6,898 nucleotides of DNA, taken from Loktanella sp. UBA3435 (GTDB lineage Bacteria; Pseudomonadota; Alphaproteobacteria; Rhodobacterales; Rhodobacteraceae). The position numbers and the translations under genes are program-made. The stretch spans positions 1 to 6,898 of the forward strand of contig DFSO01000002.1 of the NCBI GenBank assembly GCA_002378665.1, read 5' to 3'. Below the pieces are notes generated by a model. It was given only the letters and a program-made list of their open reading frames with translations, made no database searches and was not told the DNA's origin. This document shows, piece after piece, positions 5,556-6,898 of this stretch; position 1 is the first letter of the stretch; every line of letters starts with the position of its first letter.

Positions 5556-6898
5556 TCAGTGTCCTCAAAAAGTGGTGTGATCTCGAATTTGGTCACATTA
5601 ACCAAGCCCAAATCAGAAATACGTAACGCGGGTATGACAACAAGCGCCAAAAGCGAATGCTGCATATAGGCGTTGTTCAATGTGCAGCCGCAAGCAGCCA
5701 TTGCCGCGACCATTTCGTCGGCCTTTGCTGCGACCTCGGCTGCTGGACTATCTGACATCAGGCCCGCAATAGGCAGTTTGACGAGCGAGAGTTCACGGCC
5801 GTCCTTCCAAACAGTCACACCGCCTCCAACCTCGCCCAATCGGTTCGCAGCCAGCGCCATATCAGCGCGACTGGTGCCAACCACAATCATGTGGTGGCTG
5901 TCATGAGCGACGGTGGATGCAATGGCCATTTGCCCCGTGTAACCAAAGCCAGATACGAAACCGTTAACCACATCTCCCGTGGCGCGGTGACGTTCCACGA
6001 GGGCGATTTGGCAAACCCCACCTTCGCCCTCGACGATACCGTCTTTGACGGGCAGATCGGCAGTCAGCGCCTCCGTCGGTGCTTGGTTTTCAACAACGCC
6101 GATCACCTTGGCGGTGACTTTGTTTTTGCCACTTGGCGCTTTGATTTCAAAGTCAGTTACGCCGAGCATCTTGCCCATATGCACGGTCTGACGCGCACTA
6201 TCGGGCCAATCAAAATGCGGACAATCGGCGGTGATTTTGCCGTCAATTGCGACAGTCTGCCCGCGTGCGATGACGTGCTCAATGGGCAGTGTTTTCAGAT
6301 CAGAGGTCAGGATCATATCCCCACGCCTACCGGGTGCAATAGAGCCAAGCTCGCGCTCTAACCCAAAGTGCGTGGCGGTATTGATCGTCGCCATTTGCAG
6401 CGCAATCAGCGGATCACACCCGCAGTCAATCGCGTGCCGCACAACGCGGTTCATGTGGCCGTCGTTAACCAACGTGCCAGAATGACAGTCGTCAGTGCAC
6501 AGGATAAAGTTACGCGGATCGAGCCCCTTTTTGGTGATCGCGGTGATCTGGCTTTCGACATCATACCAAGCAGAGCCAAGGCGCATCATCGACTTCATGC
6601 CAAGGCGCACGCGGGCGATTGCATCGGCCTCGGCTGTCCCTTCGTGATCATCAGCCGCACCACCTGCGACATAGGCAGAAAAGGCGATACCTTTGTCAGG
6701 GCTGGCATAATGCCCACCAACAGTTTTGCCCGCGTTCATGGTCGCAGCCATTTCGGCCAGCATCTTGGGGTCGCCGTTCACGACACCGGGAAAGTTCATC
6801 ATTTCACCAAGGCCAATGATACCCGGCCAAGCCATGGCCTCGGCCACATCCTCGGCGGAAATCTCAAACCCTGTGGTTTCAAGACCTGGCGCGGACGG
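5552..6898 (-). CDS. ade: Adenine deaminase (partial, 5' end off the window)
   Basis: Ade hydrolyses adenine to hypoxanthine and ammonia and belongs to the amidohydrolase superfamily. The frame is open to the right edge, giving 448 residues of a protein usually near 590, so about 140 N-terminal residues, including the first HxH metal motif, lie outside. Visible marks (counted from the window edge) are the PSAPGLETTGFE opening segment, GGHYASP (61-67), DDHEGT (83-88), FILCTDDCHSG (131-141) with the conserved metal/catalytic Asp, GHMNRVVRHAI, ATINTATHFGLE and GSIAPGRRGD (185-194). The C-terminal domain carries the AHDSHH and GEVGGGVTVW blocks. An internal GTG at 6847 is not a start, since homology continues upstream. 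The stop overlaps the amn start, so the enzyme that uses adenine is encoded directly before the one that makes it. Confidence 0.97.
   Translation of the reverse strand, partial: PSAPGLETTGFEISAEDVAEAMAWPGIIGLGEMMNFPGVVNGDPKMLAEMAATMNAGKTVGGHYASPDKGIAFSAYVAGGAADDHEGTAEADAIARVRLGMKSMMRLGSAWYDVESQITAITKKGLDPRNFILCTDDCHSGTLVNDGHMNRVVRHAIDCGCDPLIALQMATINTATHFGLERELGSIAPGRRGDMILTSDLKTLPIEHVIARGQTVAIDGKITADCPHFDWPDSARQTVHMGKMLGVTDFEIKAPSGKNKVTAKVIGVVENQAPTEALTADLPVKDGIVEGEGGVCQIALVERHRATGDVVNGFVSGFGYTGQMAIASTVAHDSHHMIVVGTSRADMALAANRLGEVGGGVTVWKDGRELSLVKLPIAGLMSDSPAAEVAAKADEMVAAMAACGCTLNNAYMQHSLLALVVIPALRISDLGLVNVTKFEITPLFEDTE

Noticed and set aside
5891..6361. Plus-strand open frame of 156 codons inside ade
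   Set aside because: Antisense shadow of adenine deaminase, which is continuous and motif-complete on the minus strand.
6847..6847. GTG at 6847 as a start for adenine deaminase
   Set aside because: The frame stays open to the window edge with family-like sequence (PSAPGLETTGFE), and a start here would lack the essential N-terminal metal-binding part.
1..6898. Search for a novel defence, mobile or repeat-based system
   Set aside because: Every stretch is accounted for by intact housekeeping-type genes or their short regulatory gaps. I saw no direct-repeat array, transposase, integrase, tRNA, or unusual protein cluster.

Overview
The window reads as chromosomal DNA of an alphaproteobacterium, most likely a marine Rhodobacteraceae (Roseobacter-group) species. 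This rests on the style of the proteins (the divergent 95-residue HU, the AroC, the Ade/Amn pair), the moderate-to-high GC content and the tight packing with ATGA stop/start overlaps. The assignment to that family is inference from recalled protein resemblance, not from a search. All genes are housekeeping or ordinary accessory types. I found no mobile element, CRISPR array, tRNA, rRNA or defence system, and no stretch over about 300 bases without a gene or regulatory RNA.

Layout, left to right. (1) The left edge holds most of a minus-strand thiamine-binding periplasmic protein gene (thiB/tbpA). Its 3' end lies outside the window. Its leader (about 729-853) carries a clear TPP riboswitch followed by a hairpin that buries the thiB ribosome binding site. 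(2) Diverging from it on the plus strand is aroC (chorismate synthase, 967-2073). It is joined by an ATGA overlap to an HD-domain phosphohydrolase-type gene (2070-2714). (3) The HD gene converges with, and overlaps by 14 bases, a minus-strand EamA/DMT-family transporter (2701-3576). (4) Upstream of the transporter on the same strand is a small HU-type nucleoid protein gene (3667-3954) with a strong intrinsic terminator (3616-3642) and a short palindrome in its upstream region. (5) The right third is a minus-strand purine salvage operon. Adenine deaminase (ade, entering from the right edge, 5' end missing) is followed through a 4-base ATGA overlap by AMP nucleosidase (amn, 4086-5555).

How the genes work together. 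The thiamine transporter gene is predicted to be shut off at translation when TPP is plentiful. Amn splits AMP to adenine and ribose 5-phosphate, and Ade deaminates adenine to hypoxanthine and ammonia. The overlapping pair therefore makes a two-step AMP-to-hypoxanthine route. AroC makes chorismate for aromatic amino acids and folate. No functional link between AroC and the HD protein is evident beyond co-translation. The most informative regulatory element is the TPP riboswitch with its mutually exclusive pairing. Nothing here supports a wholly new biological system.
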